A stretch of DNA of 20,290 nucleotides from AC-32 sp036265535 (GTDB taxonomy: Bacteria; Actinomycetota; Thermoleophilia; Gaiellales; Gaiellaceae). The notes under the pieces were generated by a model that worked only from the letters and a program-made list of their open reading frames with translations, made no database searches and was not told the DNA's origin. Positions 12,810 through 20,290 of the stretch are shown here, one piece after another; the first letter of the stretch is position 1, and each line of letters begins with the position of its first letter. The translations under genes and the position numbers were made by a program. Location of the stretch: contig DATAOV010000098.1 in assembly GCA_036265535.1 (NCBI GenBank), positions 1 through 20,290 of the forward strand, written 5' to 3'.

Positions 12810-14441
12810 GTGGCGACGCGGGTATTGATCGCCGGCGGTGGAGTTGCCGCCTTGGAGGCCGCCCTCGCCCTGCGGGCGCTGGGCGAGGACCACGTCAGCG
12901 TCGAGATGCTGGCGCCCGAGCCTCAGTTTTGGTATCGGCCGCTCGCAGTCGCGGAGCCATTCGATCTCGGCGAGGTGAGGCAATTCGAGCTGACGGAGCT
13001 GGCAGAAGCCGCCGGAGCGAGCCTCTCGTTGGGGGCACTGGCCGGCGTCGATGCTGGAAGCCGCCTGGCGCACACCTCCGCGGGTAGCTCGGTTCCTTAC
13101 GACGTCCTGCTCGTCGCCTGCGGAGCCAGCCCCATCGCGGCTGTCCCCGGCGCCGTGACCTTCCGTGGCCCAGTGGATACCGAGAGAATCCGCACGCTGC
13201 TCGAGGAGATCGTCGTCGGCCGGGTCGAGCGGGTCTCCTTCGGCGTCCCCTGGGGAGCGGTCTGGTCGCTTCCGATCTATGAACTGGCGCTGATGACGGC
13301 GGCCTACCTCGCCGAGCGCGGGCTCGACCACGTCGAGCTCACGCTGGTCACGCCCGAGGACGAGCCGCTCCAGCTGTTCGGGCGCGCCGGAAGCGAGGCG
13401 GTGCGGCAGTCGCTGGAAGAGCGGGGAATCGCCGTTCGGACGGGCTCCTGCCCGGTCGAGCTGGTTGACGGGGAGCTGCGCCTCGTCCCCGAGGGAACGA
13501 TCGCGACCGATTGTCTCGTTGCCCTCCCACGCCTGCGGGGGCCGCGTATCGACGGCCTACCGCAGACAGTCGAGGGCTTCATCCCCGTCGACGCGCACGG
13601 CCAGGTGCACGGTCTCTCCGACGTCTTCGCCGCCGGCGACATCACCAGCTTCCCGGTCAAGCAGGGCGGGATCGCTGCCCAGCAGGCGGACGCTGCGGCA
13701 GAGATGATCGCGGCAAACGCCGGCGCGGACCTGACTCCGCAACCTTTCCGGCCGGTGCTCCGAGGGCTGCTCTTGACCGGGAGGGAGCCGCGCTACCTCA
13801 GGCACGACATCGCCGGCGGCGCCGGCGACGCCTCGTCGGCCAGCCCCGATCCCCTGTGGTGGCCGCCGGCGAAGATCGTTGGGCGCTACCTCGCGCCGTT
13901 CCTCGCCGCTGTTGCCGGCGTCGAGAGCCCAGCCGAGACGACCTCCGCTCCTGGCGCCGTTCCCATCGAGGTCGAGCTCGATCCCGCGAGCGTCCGCAGT
14001 TTGGCCGCGCTTCAGTGGGAGATAGCGGCCGAGGCGGAAGGCGAGGATGGCGCCAGGGTCGCAGATGCCATGTCGACCGATCCGCTCGTCGTCGCCCCCG
14101 AGGACACACTCGGGGAGGTCGCCGAGAAGATGCGCGCATGTGAGCGAGGCTCGGCCCTCGTGGCCGACTACGGGCGGCTGATCGGGATTCTCACGTCACG
14201 CGACCTGCTACGCGCCTTCGCCGAGCGCGTCCACCCGAGCGAGGCGCGTGTCCGTGAGTGGATGACCGTTGAGCCTGTGGCCGTCACAGCCGCTACGCCG
14301 ATCGAGGCGGCTGTGAGCCTAATGACCGAGTACGGCTTTCACCACTTGCCCGTCGTCGATGACGAGCGCCCGACAGGGATGCTCGGCCTTCGCCAGGCGG
14401 TGCGTCAGGTGGGGCGGACCGGGATCGGTCTCGGCTTCTGA
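12810..14441 (+). CDS. FAD/NAD(P)-dependent oxidoreductase fused to two CBS domains (543 aa)
   Basis: GTG 12810 has GAAGGAG 9 nt upstream. Residues 1-370 are a two-dinucleotide-domain flavoprotein of the NDH-2/sulfide:quinone reductase class: the FAD-binding VLIAGGGVAALEAALAL (5-21), the second segment VSFGVPWGAVWSLPIYELAL, and the closing flavin motif DVFAAGDIT (271-279). Residues about 417-470 (VADAMSTDPLVVAPEDTLGE...GRLIGILTSRDLLRAF) and 480-535 (VREWMTVEPVAVTAATPIEA...GFHHLPVVDDERPTGMLGL) are a CBS pair, which usually binds adenine nucleotides. Inference: membrane-side quinone or electron-carrier reduction modulated by energy charge. The pair of redox cysteines of true sulfide:quinone reductases is not obvious, so the electron donor is open. 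A short hairpin GTCGCG/CGCGAC (14447-14463) follows the stop, with no T run. Confidence 0.88.
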   Translation: MATRVLIAGGGVAALEAALALRALGEDHVSVEMLAPEPQFWYRPLAVAEPFDLGEVRQFELTELAEAAGASLSLGALAGVDAGSRLAHTSAGSSVPYDVLLVACGASPIAAVPGAVTFRGPVDTERIRTLLEEIVVGRVERVSFGVPWGAVWSLPIYELALMTAAYLAERGLDHVELTLVTPEDEPLQLFGRAGSEAVRQSLEERGIAVRTGSCPVELVDGELRLVPEGTIATDCLVALPRLRGPRIDGLPQTVEGFIPVDAHGQVHGLSDVFAAGDITSFPVKQGGIAAQQADAAAEMIAANAGADLTPQPFRPVLRGLLLTGREPRYLRHDIAGGAGDASSASPDPLWWPPAKIVGRYLAPFLAAVAGVESPAETTSAPGAVPIEVELDPASVRSLAALQWEIAAEAEGEDGARVADAMSTDPLVVAPEDTLGEVAEKMRACERGSALVADYGRLIGILTSRDLLRAFAERVHPSEARVREWMTVEPVAVTAATPIEAAVSLMTEYGFHHLPVVDDERPTGMLGLRQAVRQVGRTGIGLGF

Positions 14442-14518
14442 CGGCGGTCGCGATCTACGCGACAACCCTCCTCTCGGGGTCCCACTCCCTCCGTCGCTGA
14501 CAGCGCACGAGCTTCCGC

Positions 14519-14965
14519 TCACAACTCGTGATCGGGCACGATCGAGCGGAAGTGCCTCTCGACGATCTCGAGGGTCTCGAGCACGGGTCTTTGCTGGAGC
14601 AGCTCGCTGTAGTTCTTCGCGCCCTCGCGGTCGTGGCCGCGACCGACGTCCTCGGGAGGAAGATGACCGATGGCGTCCCAATGCCAACCGCCTGGTGCCG
14701 TCGGATCGAGGTAGATCACGGATGCCAACTCGTGGTGGCAACGATCGCGCACATACCGAAGGCCGTCGAGATGGCGGTCCTGCGGCTCGACCAACCGGAA
14801 CCACGTGTCCCAAAGTGAGTGAGCCCAGTTCAGGGCCTCGAACAACGGCGGATACACGTCACGAGCGCTGTCTGCTCCGAGAGCCGCCTGCTCCCGAAAA
14901 CGCTCGACAGCGTCCACGTAGCCACGAACAAGCCAAGAACCGGGTGTAGCTCCGAACGTTCGCAC
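14519..14965 (-). CDS. unknown protein, lower GC at third positions (148 aa)
   Basis: A frame starting GTG at 14965, immediately after an in-frame TAG, with no ribosome site; a later GTG at 14917 is possible. The product is soluble, with aromatic- and acid-rich helices (SARDVYPPLFEALNWAHSLW, YVRDRCHHELASVIY). I do not recognise a family. Third positions are only about 60% G/C in the first 40 codons by hand count, against about 90% in the neighbouring genes, so it may be recently acquired or decaying. The abrupt start after a stop codon would fit a gene that lost its 5' end by frameshift. It lies tail to tail with the oxidoreductase and 41 nt from a divergent small frame. Confidence 0.5.
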   Translation of the reverse strand: MRTFGATPGSWLVRGYVDAVERFREQAALGADSARDVYPPLFEALNWAHSLWDTWFRLVEPQDRHLDGLRYVRDRCHHELASVIYLDPTAPGGWHWDAIGHLPPEDVGRGHDREGAKNYSELLQQRPVLETLEIVERHFRSIVPDHEL

Positions 14966-15006
14966 CTATCGCGCCGCCGATCGATTGGATCCGTTTATCG
15001 GCGCCC

Positions 15007-15171
15007 ATGGCAAGGGGCACCATTGACGAGTTTGCCACGTCGACGCGGAGCGGCCGCGACACGGATCCGCCCGGAAGCAGCGATCATGCTCGTGTGAACA
15101 GGCGGGAGGAAGTCAAACTCGCTCCATTCCGCGCCGAGAACATCGAGCTTCCCGAGGGCGAGCGGCGCTGA
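15007..15171 (+). CDS. possible 54-residue protein upstream of the phosphorylase operon
   Basis: An ATG frame (MARGTIDEFATSTRSG at the start, PFRAENIELPEGERR at the end) whose TGA (15169-15171) is 2 nt before the GTG start of the beta-phosphoglucomutase. That spacing suits translational coupling. No ribosome site is seen; a TTTATC stretch ends 7 nt before the ATG. The sequence is polar and probably disordered in the first 30 residues, with a short strand-like VKLAPF. No family recognised. Third-position GC is only moderate, so it could be the 5' leader of the operon rather than a gene. Confidence 0.4.
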   Translation: MARGTIDEFATSTRSGRDTDPPGSSDHARVNRREEVKLAPFRAENIELPEGERR

Positions 15172-15173
15172 AG

Positions 15174-15920
15174 GTGCCCGCTGCGGCGACCGATCTGCGC
15201 ACGATGCAGGCCGTGATCTTCGATCTCGACGGCGTCGTCACCCGCACGGCGGAGGTCCATGCGGAGGCATGGAAGCAACTCTTCGACGAGTATCTCGCGG
15301 CGCGGGCCCGGCGGCTCGGCGAGCCCTTCCGGCCTTTCGACCGCTCCTCCGATTACCGCCGCTTCGTCGACGGCAAGCCTCGCTACGAGGGAGTCGCGAG
15401 CTTTCTCGGGTCACGCGGGATCGAGCTCCCGTTCGGCTCGTCGGAAGATCCGGAAGAGCGGGAGACCGTCTGCGGTCTCGGCAACCGCAAGAACCGCTAC
15501 TTCCAGGAGGCACTCGCAAGGAGGGGCGTCGATCCCTACCCGAGCACGCTCGAGCTGATTGCGGCGCTGCGCCGGCGGGGCGTGCGCACCGCGATCGTAT
15601 CGTCGAGCCGCAACTGCGCGGCCGTGCTCGAGGCCGCCGGGATCCGAGAGCTCTTCGACGCCAAGGTCGACGGCGTCGACGCGGCCGAGCTCGGCTTGCC
15701 GGGCAAGCCCGATCCCGCGGTCTTCATCGACGCGGCGCGCCGCCTGGGTGTCGATCCGGCGCATGCGGCGGTCGTCGAAGACGCGATCGCGGGAGTCGAG
15801 GCCGGACGGCGGGGCGGGTTCGGGCTCGTCGTCGGCGTCGACCGGGAGGCACAGTTCGAGGCGCTGGTCGCCGCCGGCGCCGATGTTGTGGTTGGCGATC
15901 TGGGGGAGCTTGCGGCGTGA
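15174..15920 (+). CDS. pgmB: beta-phosphoglucomutase, HAD superfamily (248 aa)
   Basis: Converts beta-D-glucose 1-phosphate to glucose 6-phosphate in the cytoplasm. HAD motifs are in order: motif I FDLDGVVT with nucleophile Asp17 and acid/base Asp19, the cap region with RYEGVASFL, motif II VSSSR, motif III LPGKPDP with the Lys, motif IV VEDAIAGVEAG. The length and the long cap fit beta-phosphoglucomutase rather than a generic phosphatase. The start could be GTG 15174 (used here, 2 nt after the preceding stop and giving the 10-residue N-terminal extension often seen in actinobacterial homologs) or ATG 15204. The stop overlaps the start of the GH65 gene (GTGA), and this pairing is the standard genetic neighbourhood for disaccharide phosphorolysis. 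Confidence 0.92.
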   Translation: MPAAATDLRTMQAVIFDLDGVVTRTAEVHAEAWKQLFDEYLAARARRLGEPFRPFDRSSDYRRFVDGKPRYEGVASFLGSRGIELPFGSSEDPEERETVCGLGNRKNRYFQEALARRGVDPYPSTLELIAALRRRGVRTAIVSSSRNCAAVLEAAGIRELFDAKVDGVDAAELGLPGKPDPAVFIDAARRLGVDPAHAAVVEDAIAGVEAGRRGGFGLVVGVDREAQFEALVAAGADVVVGDLGELAA

Positions 15921-18322
15921 GTGCCTGGATCCTCGAGTACAGCGGCTTCGACCCGGCGAGCGAGGGGCTGCGCGAGGCGCTCTGCACGCTCGGCAACGGG
16001 TGCCTCGCGACCCGGGGAGCGGCACCGGAGGCCCTCGCCGACGGGACTCACTATCCGGCCACCTACGTGGCCGGGGTCTACGACCGTCTGGAGACCACCG
16101 TCGCCGGCCGCACCCTCGAGGACGAGAGCATCGTCAACCTTCCAAACTGGCTTCCCCTGACGTTTCGCGTAGAGGACGGGTGCTGGCTGGAAGCAGCCGA
16201 ATTCCTCGAGAACCGGGTGGAGCTCGACCTCCGCCGGGGTGTCCTCACCCGGCTCGCGCGCGTCCGCGACGATGCGGCCCGCCTGACACGCGTGACCCAA
16301 CGCCGCCTCGTCTCCATGGACCAGCCGCACCTGGCCGCGCTCGAGACGACCATCGTGTCCGAGAACTGGTCTGGCCGGTTGCAGATTCGCTCGCTGCTCG
16401 ACGGGGGCGTCAGCAACTCCGGGGTCGCCCGCTACCGCGCCCTCGCCGGAGACCATCTGACCGCGATCGAGACCGCCGCCGTCGACGACGAGACGGTGGC
16501 GCTTCGAGCGCAGACACGGGACTCGCGTATCCTCGTCGCGCAGGCGGCGCGGACCCGCCTCTGCCGGGACGGCGCCACAGTCCCGGCGGGGCGAAGACTC
16601 CTCCAGGAGCAGGCATCGGTCGGACACGAACTCGCTGCCGACCTCGGCGAAGGCGACTCCGTGACCGTCGAGAAGATCGTCGGCGTCTACACCTCACGCG
16701 ACGCTGCCCTTTCCGAGCCTGGCTACGCGGCCTGCCGAGCCGTCAACCGAGCGCCGCGCTTCAACGAGTTGCTCGAGAGGCACGTCCTCGCCTGGCACCA
16801 GCTGTGGCGTCGGTTCGGGGTCTCCATCGAGGAAGGCGACGAGCGAACCGCCCTGACCGTGAACCTCCACGTGTTCCATCTCCTGCAGACGATCTCGCCC
16901 CACACCGCCGGGGTCGACGCGGGCGTGCCTGCTCGCGGGCTTCACGGTGAGGCCTACCGCGGCCACGTCTTCTGGGATGAGGTCTTCGTCTTCCCCTTCT
17001 TCAACTTCAGGCTTCCGCGGCTTGCGCGGGCCCTCCTGCGCTACCGCTACCGGCGGCTTCGGGAGGCCCGCTGGGCCGCACAGGAGGCGGGCTTCGAGGG
17101 TGCGATGTTCCCGTGGCAGAGTGGGAGCGACGGACGGGAGGAGACGCAGCGGCGCCACCTGAACCCCCGCTCGAACCGGTGGAACCCCGACCACTCCTCG
17201 CTGCAACGTCACATCAACGCCGCGATCGTCTACAACCTTTGGCACTACTACCAGGTCACCGGTGACCTGGGCTTCCTCGCCGGCTTCGGCGCGGAGCTGA
17301 TCATCGAGATCGCACGGTTCTGGAGCTCGATCGCGCGCTACAACCGGGCGCTGGACCGCTACGAGATCTGCGGGGTGATGGGCCCCGACGAGTACCACGA
17401 CGCCCTTCCGAACGCGTCGACACCCGGCCTCGACAACAACGCCTACACCAACGTGATGGCCGTCTGGGTGCTCTGTCGTGCTCTCGACCTGCTCGACCTG
17501 ATTCCTTCCGACCAGGGCGAAGAGCTGCGCGAGCGGCTCTCGCTCACCGCCGAGGAAACCGAGCGCTGGGAGGACGTGAGCCGTAAGATGCGCCTCGTCT
17601 TCCACGAGGACGGCATCCTCAGCCAGTTCGAGGGGTACGAGCAGCTCGAGGAGTTCGATTGGGACGGCTACCGCTCCCGCTACGGCGACATCAGTCGCCT
17701 CGACAGGATCCTCGAGGGCGAGGGGGACACTCCCAATCGCTACAAGGTCTCGAAGCAGGCCGACCTGCTCATGCTCTTCTACCTCCTCTCGGCCGACGAG
17801 CTCGGCGAGATCTTTGCGCGTCTCGGGTACGACTTCGAGGAGGACACGATCCCGAGAGCGATCGACTACTACCTCGACCGGACCTCGCACGGCTCGACTC
17901 TGAGCGGCGTCGTGCATGCGTGGGTACTCGCCCGCTCGGATCGAAGCCGCTCCTGGGAGTTCTTCCTCGAGGCGCTCGAGAGCGACATCTCCGACACCCA
18001 GGGCGGAACAACCGCTGAAGGGATCCATCTAGGCGCGATGGCCGGCACGCTCGACCTTCTGCAGCGCTGCTACACCGGGCTGGAGGTCCGCGACGACATC
18101 CTCTGGCTGAACCCACAGCTGCCGACGGAGCTCAGGCGACTCGCTTTCACCATCCTCTACCGCGGACAGCTGATCGAACTCGAGTTCGAGGACGAGGGCG
18201 TCACGATCACGTCCCAAACCGCGAAGGCGGCGCCAATCACGGTCGGGATCGGCGCGACGGTCACGAATCTCCAGGCAGGCGGCCGCCTGGAACTTCATGC
18301 AGGGGCGGCGCCTGCCTCCTGA
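15917..18322 (+). CDS. GH65 disaccharide phosphorylase (maltose/trehalose/kojibiose type, 801 aa)
   Basis: Splits an alpha-glucosidic disaccharide with phosphate to give beta-glucose 1-phosphate, the substrate of the mutase encoded just upstream. The GTG start overlaps the mutase stop (GTGA). Domains: N-terminal beta-sandwich (about 1-270), linker helices, (alpha/alpha)6 barrel (about 320-690) and C-terminal beta domain. The general acid is Glu492 in CGVMGPDEYH, placed as in characterised maltose phosphorylases. The phosphate-site motif is RTSHGSTLS (His658). GLHGEAYRGHVFWDEVFVFPF and the later KVSKQADLLMLFYLL are further family hallmarks. Full length (about 800). The specificity (maltose, trehalose, kojibiose, nigerose) cannot be read from the sequence by eye. 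No sugar importer lies next to it, so the substrate may be internal, such as trehalose. Confidence 0.92.
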   Translation: MSAWILEYSGFDPASEGLREALCTLGNGCLATRGAAPEALADGTHYPATYVAGVYDRLETTVAGRTLEDESIVNLPNWLPLTFRVEDGCWLEAAEFLENRVELDLRRGVLTRLARVRDDAARLTRVTQRRLVSMDQPHLAALETTIVSENWSGRLQIRSLLDGGVSNSGVARYRALAGDHLTAIETAAVDDETVALRAQTRDSRILVAQAARTRLCRDGATVPAGRRLLQEQASVGHELAADLGEGDSVTVEKIVGVYTSRDAALSEPGYAACRAVNRAPRFNELLERHVLAWHQLWRRFGVSIEEGDERTALTVNLHVFHLLQTISPHTAGVDAGVPARGLHGEAYRGHVFWDEVFVFPFFNFRLPRLARALLRYRYRRLREARWAAQEAGFEGAMFPWQSGSDGREETQRRHLNPRSNRWNPDHSSLQRHINAAIVYNLWHYYQVTGDLGFLAGFGAELIIEIARFWSSIARYNRALDRYEICGVMGPDEYHDALPNASTPGLDNNAYTNVMAVWVLCRALDLLDLIPSDQGEELRERLSLTAEETERWEDVSRKMRLVFHEDGILSQFEGYEQLEEFDWDGYRSRYGDISRLDRILEGEGDTPNRYKVSKQADLLMLFYLLSADELGEIFARLGYDFEEDTIPRAIDYYLDRTSHGSTLSGVVHAWVLARSDRSRSWEFFLEALESDISDTQGGTTAEGIHLGAMAGTLDLLQRCYTGLEVRDDILWLNPQLPTELRRLAFTILYRGQLIELEFEDEGVTITSQTAKAAPITVGIGATVTNLQAGGRLELHAGAAPAS

Positions 18323-18360
18323 GCCGTGCTGAAGACCTACTGGGCGAGTGGCAGCGCAAG

Positions 18361-18366
18361 TATGCT
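18361..18366 (+). promoter_or_regulatory. -10 box of the amino acid transporter operon
   Basis: TATGCT lies 30 nt before the ATG at 18396 and 39 nt after the GH65 stop. The -35 region is not recognisable. It suggests that the transporter has its own promoter. Confidence 0.35.
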
Positions 18367-18395
18367 GGGCCTCGGAACAGAAGGAAAGGACGAGC

Positions 18396-19313
18396 ATGCC
18401 CAGGAAGACCCGTCTCCTCACCGGCCTCGTCACGCTGCTGTTCGTCGGCCTCCTTGCGTCCGGCTGCGGAGGCGGCAGCAAGAAGTCGGCGACCACCACA
18501 TCGACGTCCGCCGGGACAACGACGACACCTACCGTCGACAGCACGGTCGCGGCGGAGGTTCCCTCCGCGATCAAATCGAAGGGCACACTGACCGTCGCCG
18601 CAGATGCCACCTATGCTCCCAACGAGTTCATCGGTAGCAACGGCAAGAGCGTCGAAGGCATGGACCCCGACCTGGCTAAGGCCCTCGCCGCCGTCATGGG
18701 ACTCAAGGTCAAGGTCGTCAACGCGAGCTTCGACGGAATCATCCCAGGGCTCGCCTCCGGCAAGTACGACCTCGGGATGTCGTCCTTCACCGACACCAAA
18801 GAACGTGAGAAGACGGTCGATTTCGTCACCTACTTCTCCGCCGGTACCTCCTTCTACGTGAAGGCGCAGGGAGGGCCGACCATCAATACGCTCGCTGATC
18901 TCTGCGGGCACTCGGTGGGGGTCGAGAGGGGCACTACCCAGGCAGACGACGCGACCGCGCAGAACACAAAGTGCAAAACCGCAGGCAAGTCCGGCGTCAA
19001 GGTGTCTGTCTTCCCTGACCAGAACGCCGCGAACCTGTCAATCTCAAGCGGCCGAGCGCAGGTGGGCATGGCCGACTCGCCGGTCGCCGCTTACATCGTC
19101 AAGCAGTCGAATGGCCAATTCAAGCTGACGGGCTCGTCGTACAACACCGCGCCCTACGGCATCGCGATTCCCAAGGGAAACGGCATGACCAAGCCGATCC
19201 TCGGGGCGCTCAAGGTGCTGATGTCGAATGGTCAGTACAAGGCGATCCTGACGAAGTGGAACATCGCCTCCGGCGCGATCACGAATCCGACCATCAACGG
19301 AGCTACTAGCTAG
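18396..19313 (+). CDS. amino acid ABC transporter substrate-binding lipoprotein (305 aa)
   Basis: ATG 18396 follows AAGGAAAGGA (18381-18390). The signal peptide ends in a lipobox LLASGC with Cys24, so the mature protein is lipid-anchored outside the cytoplasmic membrane; a Ser/Thr-rich linker (25-50) follows. The rest is a family 3 (polar amino acid) binding protein: TLTVAADATYAPNEFIG, EGMDPDLAKALAAVMGLKVKVVN, FDGIIPGLASGKYDLGMSSFTDTKEREKTVDFVTYF, then the second lobe with GVERGTTQADDA and AQVGMADSPVAAYIV. The FxxP/x-D contacts are consistent with amino acid ligands; which one is not decidable. The permease gene follows 36 nt later, so this is the binding component of one importer. Confidence 0.92.
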   Translation: MPRKTRLLTGLVTLLFVGLLASGCGGGSKKSATTTSTSAGTTTTPTVDSTVAAEVPSAIKSKGTLTVAADATYAPNEFIGSNGKSVEGMDPDLAKALAAVMGLKVKVVNASFDGIIPGLASGKYDLGMSSFTDTKEREKTVDFVTYFSAGTSFYVKAQGGPTINTLADLCGHSVGVERGTTQADDATAQNTKCKTAGKSGVKVSVFPDQNAANLSISSGRAQVGMADSPVAAYIVKQSNGQFKLTGSSYNTAPYGIAIPKGNGMTKPILGALKVLMSNGQYKAILTKWNIASGAITNPTINGATS

Positions 19314-19349
19314 TCACAGACGACGCAGTGAGTTAGGGTCAGCGGCTTC

Positions 19350-20290
19350 CGTGGAGTCCACTGCCGGGACCCCCGAGAGCGCTCCGCCGCCGATCCGGCC
19401 CGAAGAGATCAAGGCGATCCCGGTCCGCCATCCGGGCCGCTGGGTCGCGAGTGCGATCATCCTCGTCCTCGCGGCAGCGTTTGCGAAGTCGGTTGCGACC
19501 AACCCGCGATTCCAGTGGGGGATCATCGGTCATTACTTCTTCTCGAGCCGGGTCTTACACGGCCTCGTCGTCACGCTCGAGCTGACGGTTCTCTCGATGG
19601 CGATCGGCGTCACCATCGGCGTCGTGCTCGCGGTCATGCGGCTGTCGTCGAATCCGCTTGTCTCCGGCACCAGTTGGTTCTACATCTGGTTGTTCCGAGG
19701 GACGCCGGTGCTGGTCCAGATCCTCTTCTGGGGCTATATCTCCGCGCTCTATCCGCGGTTGTCGCTGGGGATCCCGTTTGGGCCACAGTTCGTGCACTTC
19801 AGCGCGAACTCGACCATCACGCCGTTCGTCGCCGGGATGCTCGCCCTCGGGTTGAACGAGGGGGCCTACATGGCGGAAATCGTCCGTGCAGGGATCATCT
19901 CCGTTCCCGAGGGCCAGACGCTTGCAGCGCAGAGCTTGGGGATGACGCGCCTGATGACGCTGCGGCGGATCGTGCTTCCGCAGGCGATGCGGGTAATCGT
20001 CCCGCCGACCGGTAACGAGACAATCTCGATGCTGAAAACGACCTCGCTCGTCAGCGTGATCGCGGTCACTGAACTGACCTACTCTGCGCAGCTGATCTAC
20101 TCGGTCAACTACCGGACGATCCAGCTCCTGATCGTCGCCAGCCTCTGGTACCTGATCATGACCACGGTGCTGACGATCGGCCAGTTCTACCTCGAGCGCC
20201 ACTTTGGCCGCGGCGCGACGCGCGACCTGCCGGAGACACCGCTGCACCGGCTCAGGGTGAATGTCCTTTCGATCCGCCGCAAGGATTCGG
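19350..20290 (+). CDS. amino acid ABC transporter permease (HisM/GlnP type), truncated by the window
   Basis: The frame from GTG 19350 runs off the right edge (about 313 codons visible). Residues up to about 30 are Pro/Glu/Ser-rich cytoplasmic sequence (STAGTPESAPPPIRPEEIKA). Then come membrane helices: WVASAIILVLAAAFAKSV, a segment with HGLVVTLELTVLSMAIGVTIG, WFYIWLFRGTPVLVQILFWG, FVAGMLALGLNEGAYMAEIV, and SLVSVIAVTELTYSAQLIY. The ATPase-docking EAA loop reads EIVRAGIISVPEGQTLAAQSLGM with RIVLPQA after it, the hallmark of the polar amino acid permease family. The N-terminal extension is longer than usual and an internal start cannot be excluded. The partner ATPase gene is expected beyond the edge. 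Confidence 0.92.

Overview
The window is high-GC DNA (strongly G/C-biased third codon positions), dense with genes, with many GTG starts. Several genes have a TANNNT box 5-6 nt before the start codon, as in leaderless actinobacterial transcripts. Together with the gene families present (an actinobacterial VLRF1-type peptidyl-tRNA hydrolase, an MFS carrier with a cyclic-nucleotide domain, tiny Lys-rich proteins) this suggests an actinomycete, perhaps of the Thermoleophilia. The class assignment is inference only. I see no CRISPR array, tRNA, rRNA, insertion sequence or prophage.

Layout. 1-3400 (+): the tail of one gene, a small membrane protein, a protein with a C-terminal cyclic-nucleotide-binding domain, and a secreted Asp-box (sialidase-fold) protein that ends at a large palindrome. 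3414-3566 (-): a tiny charged protein, divergent from an overlapping pair of small alpha/beta-barrel genes (3678-4258, +). 4379-6405: an aldo/keto reductase converging on a PLP aminotransferase, with a decayed copy of the aminotransferase 3' end left on the other side of the reductase. 6418-6652: coding-like scraps. 6644-7195 (-): a RelE/ParE-type toxin-antitoxin pair with an operator-like dyad. 7196-7615: no protein gene, but two strong + strand terminators, two hairpins with the same loop and a possible switch-like fold, ahead of a 37-residue Lys-rich protein. 7733-10262 (-): an MFS carrier with a C-terminal cyclic-nucleotide domain followed by an EamA/DMT exporter. 10356-12699 (+): a VOC protein, a VLRF1-type hydrolase and a membrane-anchored serine hydrolase. 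12810-14441 (+): an FAD oxidoreductase fused to two CBS domains. 14519-14965 (-): an unknown gene with lower third-position GC. 15007-18322 (+): a possible 54-residue protein, beta-phosphoglucomutase and a GH65 disaccharide phosphorylase. 18396-20290 (+): a polar amino acid ABC-transporter binding lipoprotein and permease, the latter running off the window.

How the genes work together. The clearest module is beta-phosphoglucomutase plus GH65 (GTGA overlap): phosphorolysis of an alpha-glucosidic disaccharide gives beta-glucose 1-phosphate, which the mutase converts to glucose 6-phosphate. The binding protein and permease form an import system whose ATPase probably lies beyond the right edge. 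The toxin-antitoxin pair is self-contained. Three proteins carry small-ligand sensor domains fused to other modules (two cNMP, one CBS pair), which suggests nucleotide-responsive control of transport and redox functions; that is inference. I did not find a convincing new multi-gene system. The best leads are the non-coding block at 7300-7590 and the aminotransferase scar around the reductase.
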